Shown here: piece by piece, positions 1-4,740 of the stretch
Position numbering within the stretch: position 1 is the stretch's first letter
Layout of the letters: each line of letters starts with the position of its first letter
From: RUG754 sp045545455
Lineage (GTDB): Bacteria > Bacillota > Clostridia > Peptostreptococcales > Anaerovoracaceae
NCBI GenBank assembly: GCA_045545455.1
Contig: JAZQAY010000014.1
Span: 1 to 14,844 of the forward strand
Direction of reading: 5' to 3'
Length of the DNA stretch: 14,844 nt
The notes under the pieces: model-generated
Told to the model about the DNA's origin: nothing
Seen by the model: only the letters and a program-made list of their open reading frames with translations
The model's database searches: none
Position numbers and translations under genes: made by a program

Positions 1-357
1 CCCCTGTACGAAAAGCTCCTGCTTTTCCAGATCGGGATAAAAGAACGGTTTCATTCTCAGATCCAGATCCTCTATCCCCCAGAGTACAAAATGCTTTACC
101 GCTCGCGCCGGACGGTAGGCGTCAAATATCTTGAGCCTGTAGCCCTGTACTGCCAGCTCGTTGGCAGCGGATTTCAGTGCTCTGGCAGCTTCGATCGTAA
201 GCAGCGCACATGGATCCTCATATCCGTCGATCCTTTCTCCTATAAAGTTATATGTGGAATAATAACGTATCTCCTGTATTATTCCGGGCACGAACTCTCC
301 AAGTTCAACGAACCCGGATGGATCCATAGTTACGTCGTTATTGTATATCGTCTTCAT
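1..357 (-). CDS. ddpX: D-alanyl-D-alanine dipeptidase (VanX/DdpX family), 5' part only
   Basis: The visible part is 119 codons from the ATG at 357, and the reading frame stays open to the window edge, so the C-terminal part is missing. The translation has the N-terminal layout of VanX/DdpX dipeptidases: a segment around residues 15-35 reading FVELGEFVPGIIQEIRYYS, and DAYRPARAV at 79-87. This family cleaves free D-Ala-D-Ala, and the Arg of the YRP motif (R82 here) is the active-site arginine of VanX. The zinc ligands (His, Asp, His) would lie beyond the window, so catalytic competence cannot be judged. The start lacks a clear Shine-Dalgarno sequence. A possible promoter lies in the 78-nt gap after cbiL. 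No vanR/S/H/A genes are visible, so cell-wall dipeptide turnover or salvage is likelier than vancomycin resistance. The family call is firm; the substrate is inferred. Confidence 0.85.
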   Translation of the reverse strand, partial: MKTIYNNDVTMDPSGFVELGEFVPGIIQEIRYYSTYNFIGERIDGYEDPCALLTIEAARALKSAANELAVQGYRLKIFDAYRPARAVKHFVLWGIEDLDLRMKPFFYPDLEKQELFVQG

Positions 358-400
358 ATTTAAAAAATCCGGTTAACTTCTCAAAGATTCATAACAATTT

Positions 401-429
401 ATTTTATAATATTTTTTGATATTTATCAA
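401..429 (-). promoter_or_regulatory. Candidate sigma-A promoter for ddpX
   Basis: On the minus strand TTGATA (424-429) lies 17 nt from TAAAAT (401-406), each one mismatch from consensus. It sits in the gap between the cbiL stop and the ddpX start. The -35 overlaps a small palindrome, TTGAT-AAAT-ATCAA. The gap is very AT-rich, so a chance match is possible. Confidence 0.35.
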
Positions 430-435
430 TATTAC

Positions 436-1119
436 TTATACTTCTTTTGATATCAAAAGCGTAAAATATCCTGTCTCATCAGGTATATCCTCAGCCTTTT
501 GGTAAACTTCTTCGGTCTCCATTCCGCAGTTTACCACAGCCTTGACATCCCTCCCCTTTGAGGCAAGCTTCTTCTTGATATCCTTCATATGACTCCCTGA
601 TTTCATAAGAACGTAATTGCCGTCCAGATCCAGTTCATCATTCGCTTTATGCACTGCCGGTATTATGTGTATCGGTTCGTTCCATTCTGCGAGAGGAATG
701 TTGAGCCTTGAAGCAGCAGCGCAGAAAGATGTTATGCCGTTTGCCAGTTCCGTTTCATATCCGTCTTCCTTGAGGATCGCCTGAATATATGTAAAAGTAC
801 AATATACCGTGGAATCTCCTAAAGTAAGAAACACGACGTTGTTTCCCTTATTAAGGTATGATTCTATGAGTTCCGCTCCCTTCCTGTGCGATCGCTTCAA
901 TTCTTCACGGTCTTTAAGCATCGGGAGATCAACAGGGACTACTGTTTTGTTTTCAAGCTCCGGAACTGCCTGAACCGCTATTTTATATGCTACCGATTCC
1001 TGCGGATTCGTTCCGGGAACCATTATTATATCATTTTCTTTTATAAGACGTACCGCCTTGAGTGTCATAAGTTCCGGATCTCCGGGACCTACTCCCACTC
1101 CATATGCTTTTCCCTTCAT
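436..1119 (-). CDS. cbiL: Cobalt-precorrin-2 C20-methyltransferase
   Basis: The 227-residue protein is of normal length for CbiL/CobI, a cytoplasmic SAM-dependent methyltransferase that methylates (cobalt-)precorrin-2 at C20 to give (cobalt-)precorrin-3 in cobalamin synthesis. Visible family features are the N-terminal GVGVGPGDPELMTLKAV (7-23), which forms the tetrapyrrole-methylase glycine-rich loop, and LTLGDSTVY (98-106), the second SAM/substrate loop typical of CbiL. The start is supported by AAAGGAG about 7 nt upstream. It is the third gene after the cobalamin riboswitch, but an 82-nt gap with its own candidate promoter and a hairpin separates it from the lipoprotein gene, so it may be only partly under riboswitch control. 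No other corrin-ring methyltransferases are in the window. The co-occurrence with cbiK supports the early-cobalt (anaerobic) pathway, so cbiL is preferred to cobI. Confidence 0.93.
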   Translation of the reverse strand: MKGKAYGVGVGPGDPELMTLKAVRLIKENDIIMVPGTNPQESVAYKIAVQAVPELENKTVVPVDLPMLKDREELKRSHRKGAELIESYLNKGNNVVFLTLGDSTVYCTFTYIQAILKEDGYETELANGITSFCAAASRLNIPLAEWNEPIHIIPAVHKANDELDLDGNYVLMKSGSHMKDIKKKLASKGRDVKAVVNCGMETEEVYQKAEDIPDETGYFTLLISKEV

Positions 1120-1144
1120 TGGAAGCTCCTTTTAATAAAATAGA

Positions 1145-1163
1145 GGTGCTGAAAATCAGCACC
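1145..1163 (-). terminator. Hairpin before cbiL; weak terminator or 5' leader hairpin
   Basis: A perfect 8-bp stem, GGTGCTGA/TCAGCACC, closes a 3-nt loop in the lipoprotein-cbiL gap. On the minus strand it is followed by TCTATTTTATT, a poor U-tract, so any termination would be partial. The stem begins just 3' of a candidate -10 box, so it may instead sit at the 5' end of the cbiL mRNA or act as an operator. Confidence 0.45.
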
Positions 1164-1166
1164 CCC

Positions 1167-1196
1167 ATTATACTATATTATTCAATGGATTAACAA
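1167..1196 (-). promoter_or_regulatory. Candidate promoter for cbiL
   Basis: A perfect TATAAT (minus strand, 1167-1172) is preceded at 18 nt by TTGTTA (1191-1196), which matches four of six -35 positions. Predicted initiation near 1160 falls inside the following hairpin. The -10 is strong, the -35 mediocre, and the gap AT-rich. Confidence 0.42.
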
Positions 1197-1201
1197 TCTT
1201 T

Positions 1202-1726
1202 TTATTCAGCAGTTTCAGCGTGGATATCGTCTCCAAGTACGGGGTCAGAAACCATTACCTTATGGTCATACCATTTGCCCTTTGTTCCGATAAGAGCAAG
1301 GTCAAATTCTTCACCGATCGTCGGAACAGGAATATCAAAACCATAAACCTCTTCTTCTATACCATCGCTGTATACTACTGTATCTGTTGTGGGATCAAGA
1401 AGAACAGCTCCCTCTTTCTGAGCGTCTTCAGCAGTTCCGAGGAAAAGATTTACGATTCCCTTTGCCTGAAGGCTTACATGAATAGTCATCTCTCCGTTTT
1501 CAACAGTCAGTAAACCTTTATCGTTATTTGCTTCATTAACATGGAACATCCCACTGTCAGTTGTAAATGTAGCTACGTATGTTCCGTCTTCAAGTCCGAA
1601 TTCGTTTACTGCAGGAGCAGCATCTGCGGACTCACCTGATTCGTTTGAACCACCGCAGCCTGCAAGGCAGAAAACTGCGACCACCATAAGTAGTAATACT
1701 GTGATAAATAATTTTCTGTTTTTCAT
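1202..1726 (-). CDS. Lipoprotein with a conserved beta-rich domain, encoded beside CbiK
   Basis: The 174-residue protein is a predicted lipoprotein: a Lys/Arg start, a hydrophobic core, and a good LAGC lipobox that makes Cys24 the lipidated residue. After a Ser/Glu/Ala-rich linker (25-42), one domain runs from about 47 to 162. It begins DGTYVATFTTDSGMFHVNEA, has alternating strand-like segments, and ends with FDLALIGTKGKWYDHKVMV (141-159). This resembles from memory a Clostridia lipoprotein domain related in layout to NEAT-like iron-transport-associated domains, but I cannot assign a ligand. Conserved-looking His62, Trp152, Tyr153 and His155 are candidate metal or tetrapyrrole ligands. Its mature N-terminus (CGGSNES) matches that of the adjacent CbiK. 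It lies 101 nt after cbiK in a gap with a possible promoter and a hairpin. An AAAAGG touches the ATG with no spacing, so initiation may use the second AAAAGG 13 nt further upstream. Extracellular binding of cobalt, heme or a cobalt-corrinoid precursor is inferred from context only. Confidence 0.85.
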   Translation of the reverse strand: MKNRKLFITVLLLMVVAVFCLAGCGGSNESGESADAAPAVNEFGLEDGTYVATFTTDSGMFHVNEANNDKGLLTVENGEMTIHVSLQAKGIVNLFLGTAEDAQKEGAVLLDPTTDTVVYSDGIEEEVYGFDIPVPTIGEEFDLALIGTKGKWYDHKVMVSDPVLGDDIHAETAE

Positions 1727-1759
1727 CCTTTTATAGCATCCTTTTCAATACAATTTTCA

Positions 1760-1786
1760 GCCCCACCGGCTACAAGCCGATGGGGC
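1760..1786 (-). other. Strong intergenic hairpin between cbiK and the lipoprotein gene
   Basis: Twelve paired positions, including one G-U wobble, close a 3-nt loop: the arms are GCCCCATCGGCT and AGCCGGTGGGGC on the minus strand. No U-tract follows (TGAAAATTG), so it is not a standard terminator. It could protect the cbiK mRNA 3' end, shift the cbiK/lipoprotein expression ratio, or be an operator overlapping the promoter at 1788-1816. Confidence 0.6.
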
Positions 1787-1787
1787 A

Positions 1788-1816
1788 ATCATACGATTAA
1801 TTCAGATAAGTTTCAA
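1788..1816 (-). promoter_or_regulatory. Candidate internal promoter before the second lipoprotein
   Basis: Minus-strand TTGAAA (1811-1816) and TATGAT (1788-1793) are exactly 17 nt apart, each one mismatch from consensus, and lie in the non-coding gap just after the cbiK stop. Predicted initiation near 1781 falls inside the first arm of the following hairpin. If used, it would uncouple the lipoprotein from the riboswitch. Confidence 0.42.
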
Positions 1817-1827
1817 ATAACCGAGAG

Positions 1828-3063
1828 TTATTTAAGAACTTCTGCTGTGTGAGCTACGTACATAGCTTCGATATCAGCGATCCTGCCGAGACCTTCGATC
1901 TGGCATGTTACGTTCTCAGCTCCGAAGCCTGCTCCGATATCAGCGGGCTCATCAGCTCCCTCAACTTCGAATTCTCCGCCGTTAACGAATCCATAGTACC
2001 ATGTGCCTTCTTCGTCAGCTGCCATGTCGTTGTTAGCGTGGTCGCCTGCAACAACCATCATAGGACGAAGGATGACCTTGGTGTATCCAGCTGCCTCTAC
2101 AGCCTTCTTAACTTCGGGAAGTGCTGTTTCAGCGGGGTTGCCTTCTACTGTTCCTACGAATACGTTCTTGTAACCGAGCTGCTGCATCTGAGCCTGCATC
2201 TGGCTGTATGTAACAGCTGCAGCGTGGGAAGTACCGTGTCCCATGAATACGATAGCAGTTCCGTCAGCGTCGAGTGCTTCAAGAGATTCAGCTCCTGCAA
2301 CCTTGACTGCTTCAGCTACCATAGCCTTAGCAGCAGCTTCCTTGTCAGCGTTGATCGCTGTAGCGTCAGCTCCTACTTCACCGAGAAGAGGTTCTGCGAT
2401 AGATACTGTTTCAAATCTGTCCTTTGCAGCTTCTACAGCTTCTACGAGTTCATCGTACTCTGCACCGTGCATAAGGTGTGTAGGCTGGATAACGAGGTTC
2501 TTAACGCCGTTGATAGCTGCTCTGTCAAGAGCCTGCTGAACGTTGTCGATCTTAACGCCGTCACGGGCCTGGATGTGGTTGATGATGATCTGAGCTGTGA
2601 ATGCTCTTCTTACTGACCAGTCGGGATATGCAGCCTGGAGAGCCTTTTCAACTCCGCCGATGTCATTTGCACGGCTGTCGTTGAAGGAAGTACCGAAGCT
2701 TACAACGAGAAGTTCGTTCTCTCCGATCTCATCCTGGTTAAGGGGATCGTCTGCGGAAGCGTCGCCTGTGTCATCTGCGAAATATCCGCCTTCTTCAACG
2801 AGTTCTTTCTGAGCATCTGTAAGTGCATCCCAAGCTGCCTTAGCTGCTTCGCACTGTGCATCTGTCTCTTCTGTCCACTCCTGAACCTGGATAGCAGCGA
2901 TGAGTTCGTCAACTTCTGCTGCGAGAGCTGCATCATCTACAGCTTCCTCTGCAGGTTCTTCAGCAGATTCGTTTGATCCGCCGCATCCTGTAGCGATGAC
3001 AGTCATTGTGAATGCCATTACAAGGACGAGGCATAAAACAAGAAATTTCTTAAGGTTCTTCAT
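1828..3063 (-). CDS. cbiK: Lipid-anchored sirohydrochlorin cobaltochelatase (extracytoplasmic CbiK)
   Basis: The start is the ATG at 3063, with AGGAGG 6 nt upstream; an in-frame ATG at 3105 lies inside the leader hairpin and has no such site. The 411-residue product has a signal peptide and a lipobox-like ATGC (Cys27; the -3 Ala is less usual), then a Glu/Ala-rich linker. Residues 45-92 form a helical module (DELIAAIQV, AKAAWDALTDAQKELVEE) of a kind common in Clostridia surface proteins. The chelatase domain fills 117-411: VVSFGTSFNDSR (120-131), IQPTHLMHGAEYD (192-204), MGHGTSH (274-280), VEGNP (307-311) and GDHANNDM (340-347). His276, Glu308 and His342 match in order and spacing the metal-binding His/Glu/His of class II CbiK. 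Cytoplasmic CbiK inserts Co2+ into sirohydrochlorin; exported forms such as Desulfovibrio CbiK-P are known. Here the enzyme would sit outside the membrane, so heme or cobalt capture is as plausible as B12 synthesis. It is the first gene after the cobalamin riboswitch. Confidence 0.9.
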   Translation of the reverse strand: MKNLKKFLVLCLVLVMAFTMTVIATGCGGSNESAEEPAEEAVDDAALAAEVDELIAAIQVQEWTEETDAQCEAAKAAWDALTDAQKELVEEGGYFADDTGDASADDPLNQDEIGENELLVVSFGTSFNDSRANDIGGVEKALQAAYPDWSVRRAFTAQIIINHIQARDGVKIDNVQQALDRAAINGVKNLVIQPTHLMHGAEYDELVEAVEAAKDRFETVSIAEPLLGEVGADATAINADKEAAAKAMVAEAVKVAGAESLEALDADGTAIVFMGHGTSHAAAVTYSQMQAQMQQLGYKNVFVGTVEGNPAETALPEVKKAVEAAGYTKVILRPMMVVAGDHANNDMAADEEGTWYYGFVNGGEFEVEGADEPADIGAGFGAENVTCQIEGLGRIADIEAMYVAHTAEVLK

Positions 3064-3102
3064 TTTTCTCCTCCTAAATGAAAAATAATAAAGTATGGAA
3101 CA

Positions 3103-3138
3103 CAAAAGGCCTTGGCTTAACGGAGCAAAGGCCTTTTG
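3103..3138 (-). terminator. Leader hairpin, probable riboswitch terminator upstream of cbiK
   Basis: A perfect 11-bp stem, CAAAAGGCCTT/AAGGCCTTTTG, closes a 14-nt loop, lies 32 nt after the riboswitch P13 hairpin and ends 39 nt before the cbiK ATG. The 3' arm ends in TTTTG and is followed by TGTT, giving a short interrupted U-tract. Position and symmetry fit a transcriptional expression platform, but the U-tract is weak and the cbiK ribosome binding site is outside the stem. Confidence 0.6.
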
Positions 3139-3170
3139 AACATAACAAAATTCAATCAGTATTTACACCC

Positions 3171-3378
3171 GCCAATTACTCGTGGCCGTGCGGCTTAGCC
3201 GCTTGTAACAGACAGGCAGGTCTCCTGGCTCATGGATCATACGCGCTTGCCGCCTTCCCGATCTCTCAGTGGCATTCCGGCTCACGCTCTCCATATACAG
3301 TGACGAGTTCGCACAGGCTTTAAACCTGTTTCCCTATTATCCGGAGGGATTTAACCCCGGCACCTGTCCTATTCATAT
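3171..3378 (-). ncRNA. Cobalamin (AdoCbl-type) riboswitch
   Basis: Read on the minus strand, the leader has the cobalamin riboswitch elements in order: the P1 5' strand GACAGGTGCC, the core AATAGGGAA, a P4-P6 region, GCCACTG, GGGAAGGCG, and the B12 box GAGCCAGGAGACCTGCC (3215-3231), whose following CTGTC closes P1. An L5 segment ACTCGT (3303-3308) is perfectly complementary to ACGAGT (3178-3183) in a GCCA/TGGC hairpin (3171-3186) downstream of P1. This is the L5-L13 kissing loop expected of this class. A further GCGGC-TAA-GCCGC hairpin (3190-3202) lies between P1 and P13. By family knowledge, cobalamin binding would repress the genes downstream, here cbiK and perhaps the second lipoprotein and cbiL. 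The 361-nt space between the MFS stop and the cbiK ATG is almost wholly explained by promoter, aptamer and leader hairpin. Confidence 0.96.
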
Positions 3379-3390
3379 TTCCAACGTAGG

Positions 3391-3419
3391 ATTATATCAC
3401 TTATGTATTTTTTTTGCAA
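3391..3419 (-). promoter_or_regulatory. Sigma-A promoter of the riboswitch-cbiK unit
   Basis: Minus-strand TTGCAA (3414-3419) and a perfect TATAAT (3391-3396) are exactly 17 nt apart. Predicted initiation near 3384 is about 15 nt before the riboswitch P1 stem, as expected for a leader promoter. The -35 lies 6 bases after the MFS stop codon. Confidence 0.75.
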
Positions 3420-3424
3420 GAGTC

Positions 3425-4684
3425 TTATTTATCAATGTTATGTGAAGTATCAAGTTTATATGCGGATATCAGTATTAAACCGGCGATCACGCATAGCGCT
3501 GCCACCAGTATCCATCCCTGGTTATATGAATGGGAAACCAGGAAATATCCCATGGTCACAGGTCCTATCATCCTCCCTGCTCCATGTGTGAACTCGTAAA
3601 GAGACTGGAATCTGGCCCTGTATTCTTCTTCAGCCCGGGAGCCCAGAAGAATGCTGTTATGGACGGACATTATGACCTCCCCTGCAGTCCAGATCGGAGT
3701 AAGTATGTACACAAGCCAGGCAAGAGAGATGTCTTTTATTAAAGCAAAGCTTCCCATGCCGATGGCGAACAGCACCGCCGTCCAGGTTATAACGAGGAAC
3801 TCGTTTTTATCCTTCGTTATCTTAAGGATTATGGGAGACCATATTATGCAGAACACCGAGTTTACTATCCACAGCCTGGCTACCCACTTGGAACCTGTCT
3901 CAGCGCCAAAGTATCCTGAATACTGAAGAGGCATCATGTAGCTCACCTGAGTATATGCATAGCCGAAGAGCACGGATGCGATGAGGAACAGCACAAGCGG
4001 TTTATCCTTCAGGATGAGAGACACCAGATTCTTTCTTTCGGAAGTTTCAGGAATCACTTCGGTACGCTCTTCTTCTGCGGTATAAAGCTGCCCTTTTCTC
4101 TTAGAGACCGGAATATATTCGTCTTTTACGAAGAGACCCAGAAGAATCATGGTAAGAACGGTCGCTATTCCCATTCCCCAGAATATCCACTCGGTATAGT
4201 TGTAGAATATGGCGCCTGCGATGCTCTGTCCGACTGAATATCCCACGTTTATGCAAAGGAACAGTAGCGAAAAGCTCTCCTCCCTCTTCCCCTCTCCCGT
4301 CTTATCGGTGATCATCGCTCCGATAACAGGAAAAAACATCGCAAAACAGGTAAGAGTAACCGCTTCGAAAAATATTACTATCAACCTTCTGACGTAGATC
4401 CCACCCAGTATCAGAGCTATCGTCTCTATCGCCATTGCGCAAAGAATCGTCTTCTTTCTGCCATAGTAGTCTGACAGCCTTCCTCCTATTAGAGCTCCTG
4501 CGATATCGCAGACAGCGAGAAGCACCATCACGTACCCTGTCGCAACTTCGCTGAGGCCAAGAACGGTCGTCATGAGAAGCGAATTCATCGAGAAGATGAA
4601 CGCTCCCATCGAAGTCACTATCCTGGCAAAGCATATTATATAAACTTGTCTCGGCAGTCCCGTGTACTGCTTAAATATGCCCAT
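3425..4684 (-). CDS. Major facilitator superfamily transporter
   Basis: The 419-residue protein has about twelve hydrophobic segments in two halves joined by a long charged cytoplasmic loop (about 187-228, rich in Lys/Glu). The MFS motif A, GGRLSDYYGRKK (67-78), lies between the second and third segments, with basic VRR near 98-100. The start MGIFKQYTGLPRQVYIICFAR resembles drug:H+ antiporter-like (DHA1, MdtH-type) members. The cargo cannot be read from sequence. It is the last gene of the run that encodes an MBL-fold hydrolase, an M20 amidohydrolase and a D-aminoacylase-like enzyme, so the substrate or product of those enzymes is the natural guess, in either direction. The ATG has no visible Shine-Dalgarno sequence, and a hairpin (4696-4723) ends 11 nt upstream. 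The start is kept because it matches family N-termini. Confidence 0.88.
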   Translation of the reverse strand: MGIFKQYTGLPRQVYIICFARIVTSMGAFIFSMNSLLMTTVLGLSEVATGYVMVLLAVCDIAGALIGGRLSDYYGRKKTILCAMAIETIALILGGIYVRRLIVIFFEAVTLTCFAMFFPVIGAMITDKTGEGKREESFSLLFLCINVGYSVGQSIAGAIFYNYTEWIFWGMGIATVLTMILLGLFVKDEYIPVSKRKGQLYTAEEERTEVIPETSERKNLVSLILKDKPLVLFLIASVLFGYAYTQVSYMMPLQYSGYFGAETGSKWVARLWIVNSVFCIIWSPIILKITKDKNEFLVITWTAVLFAIGMGSFALIKDISLAWLVYILTPIWTAGEVIMSVHNSILLGSRAEEEYRARFQSLYEFTHGAGRMIGPVTMGYFLVSHSYNQGWILVAALCVIAGLILISAYKLDTSHNIDK

Positions 4685-4695
4685 ATATCAAACTC

Positions 4696-4723
4696 AAGAG
4701 GGCCGCATCTCTGCTGCCCTCTT
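4696..4723 (-). other. Intergenic hairpin between the D-aminoacylase and MFS genes
   Basis: An 8-bp stem, AAGAGGGC/GCCCTCTT, plus a 3-bp inner helix sits in the 56-nt gap. On the minus strand TTGAGTTTGATA follows, too T-poor for a convincing terminator. It may tune MFS expression relative to the enzymes, or shape the MFS translation start, which has no Shine-Dalgarno. Confidence 0.45.
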
Positions 4724-4740
4724 CAAATCGACTGTATCTC

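Noticed and set aside
1..357. Vancomycin-resistance gene reading of the VanX-like frame
   Set aside because: No vanH, van ligase or vanR/S genes are nearby and the active-site half is outside the window; a housekeeping dipeptidase is the safer call.
91..363. + strand ORF of 90 codons at the left edge
   Set aside because: It is antisense to the recognisable DdpX/VanX reading frame and shows no family motif or ribosome binding site.
1849..2616. Long + strand ORF (255 codons) opposite cbiK
   Set aside because: It lies antisense within a gene whose chelatase motifs are intact. Its composition (very Ser/Cys/Val-rich) and lack of a ribosome binding site mark it as a codon-bias shadow.
3064..3105. 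Upstream in-frame ATG of cbiK at 3105
   Set aside because: It adds 14 residues encoded by the leader hairpin and the ribosome binding site itself; the ATG at 3063 with AGGAGG and a proper signal peptide is far better.
3078..3323. + strand ORF across the leader region
   Set aside because: It overlaps the cobalamin riboswitch, whose conserved elements explain the sequence on the other strand.
4696..4723. Hairpin before the MFS gene as a terminator
   Set aside because: The stem is good, but only scattered T follow on the minus strand, so it is listed as a hairpin of unknown role.
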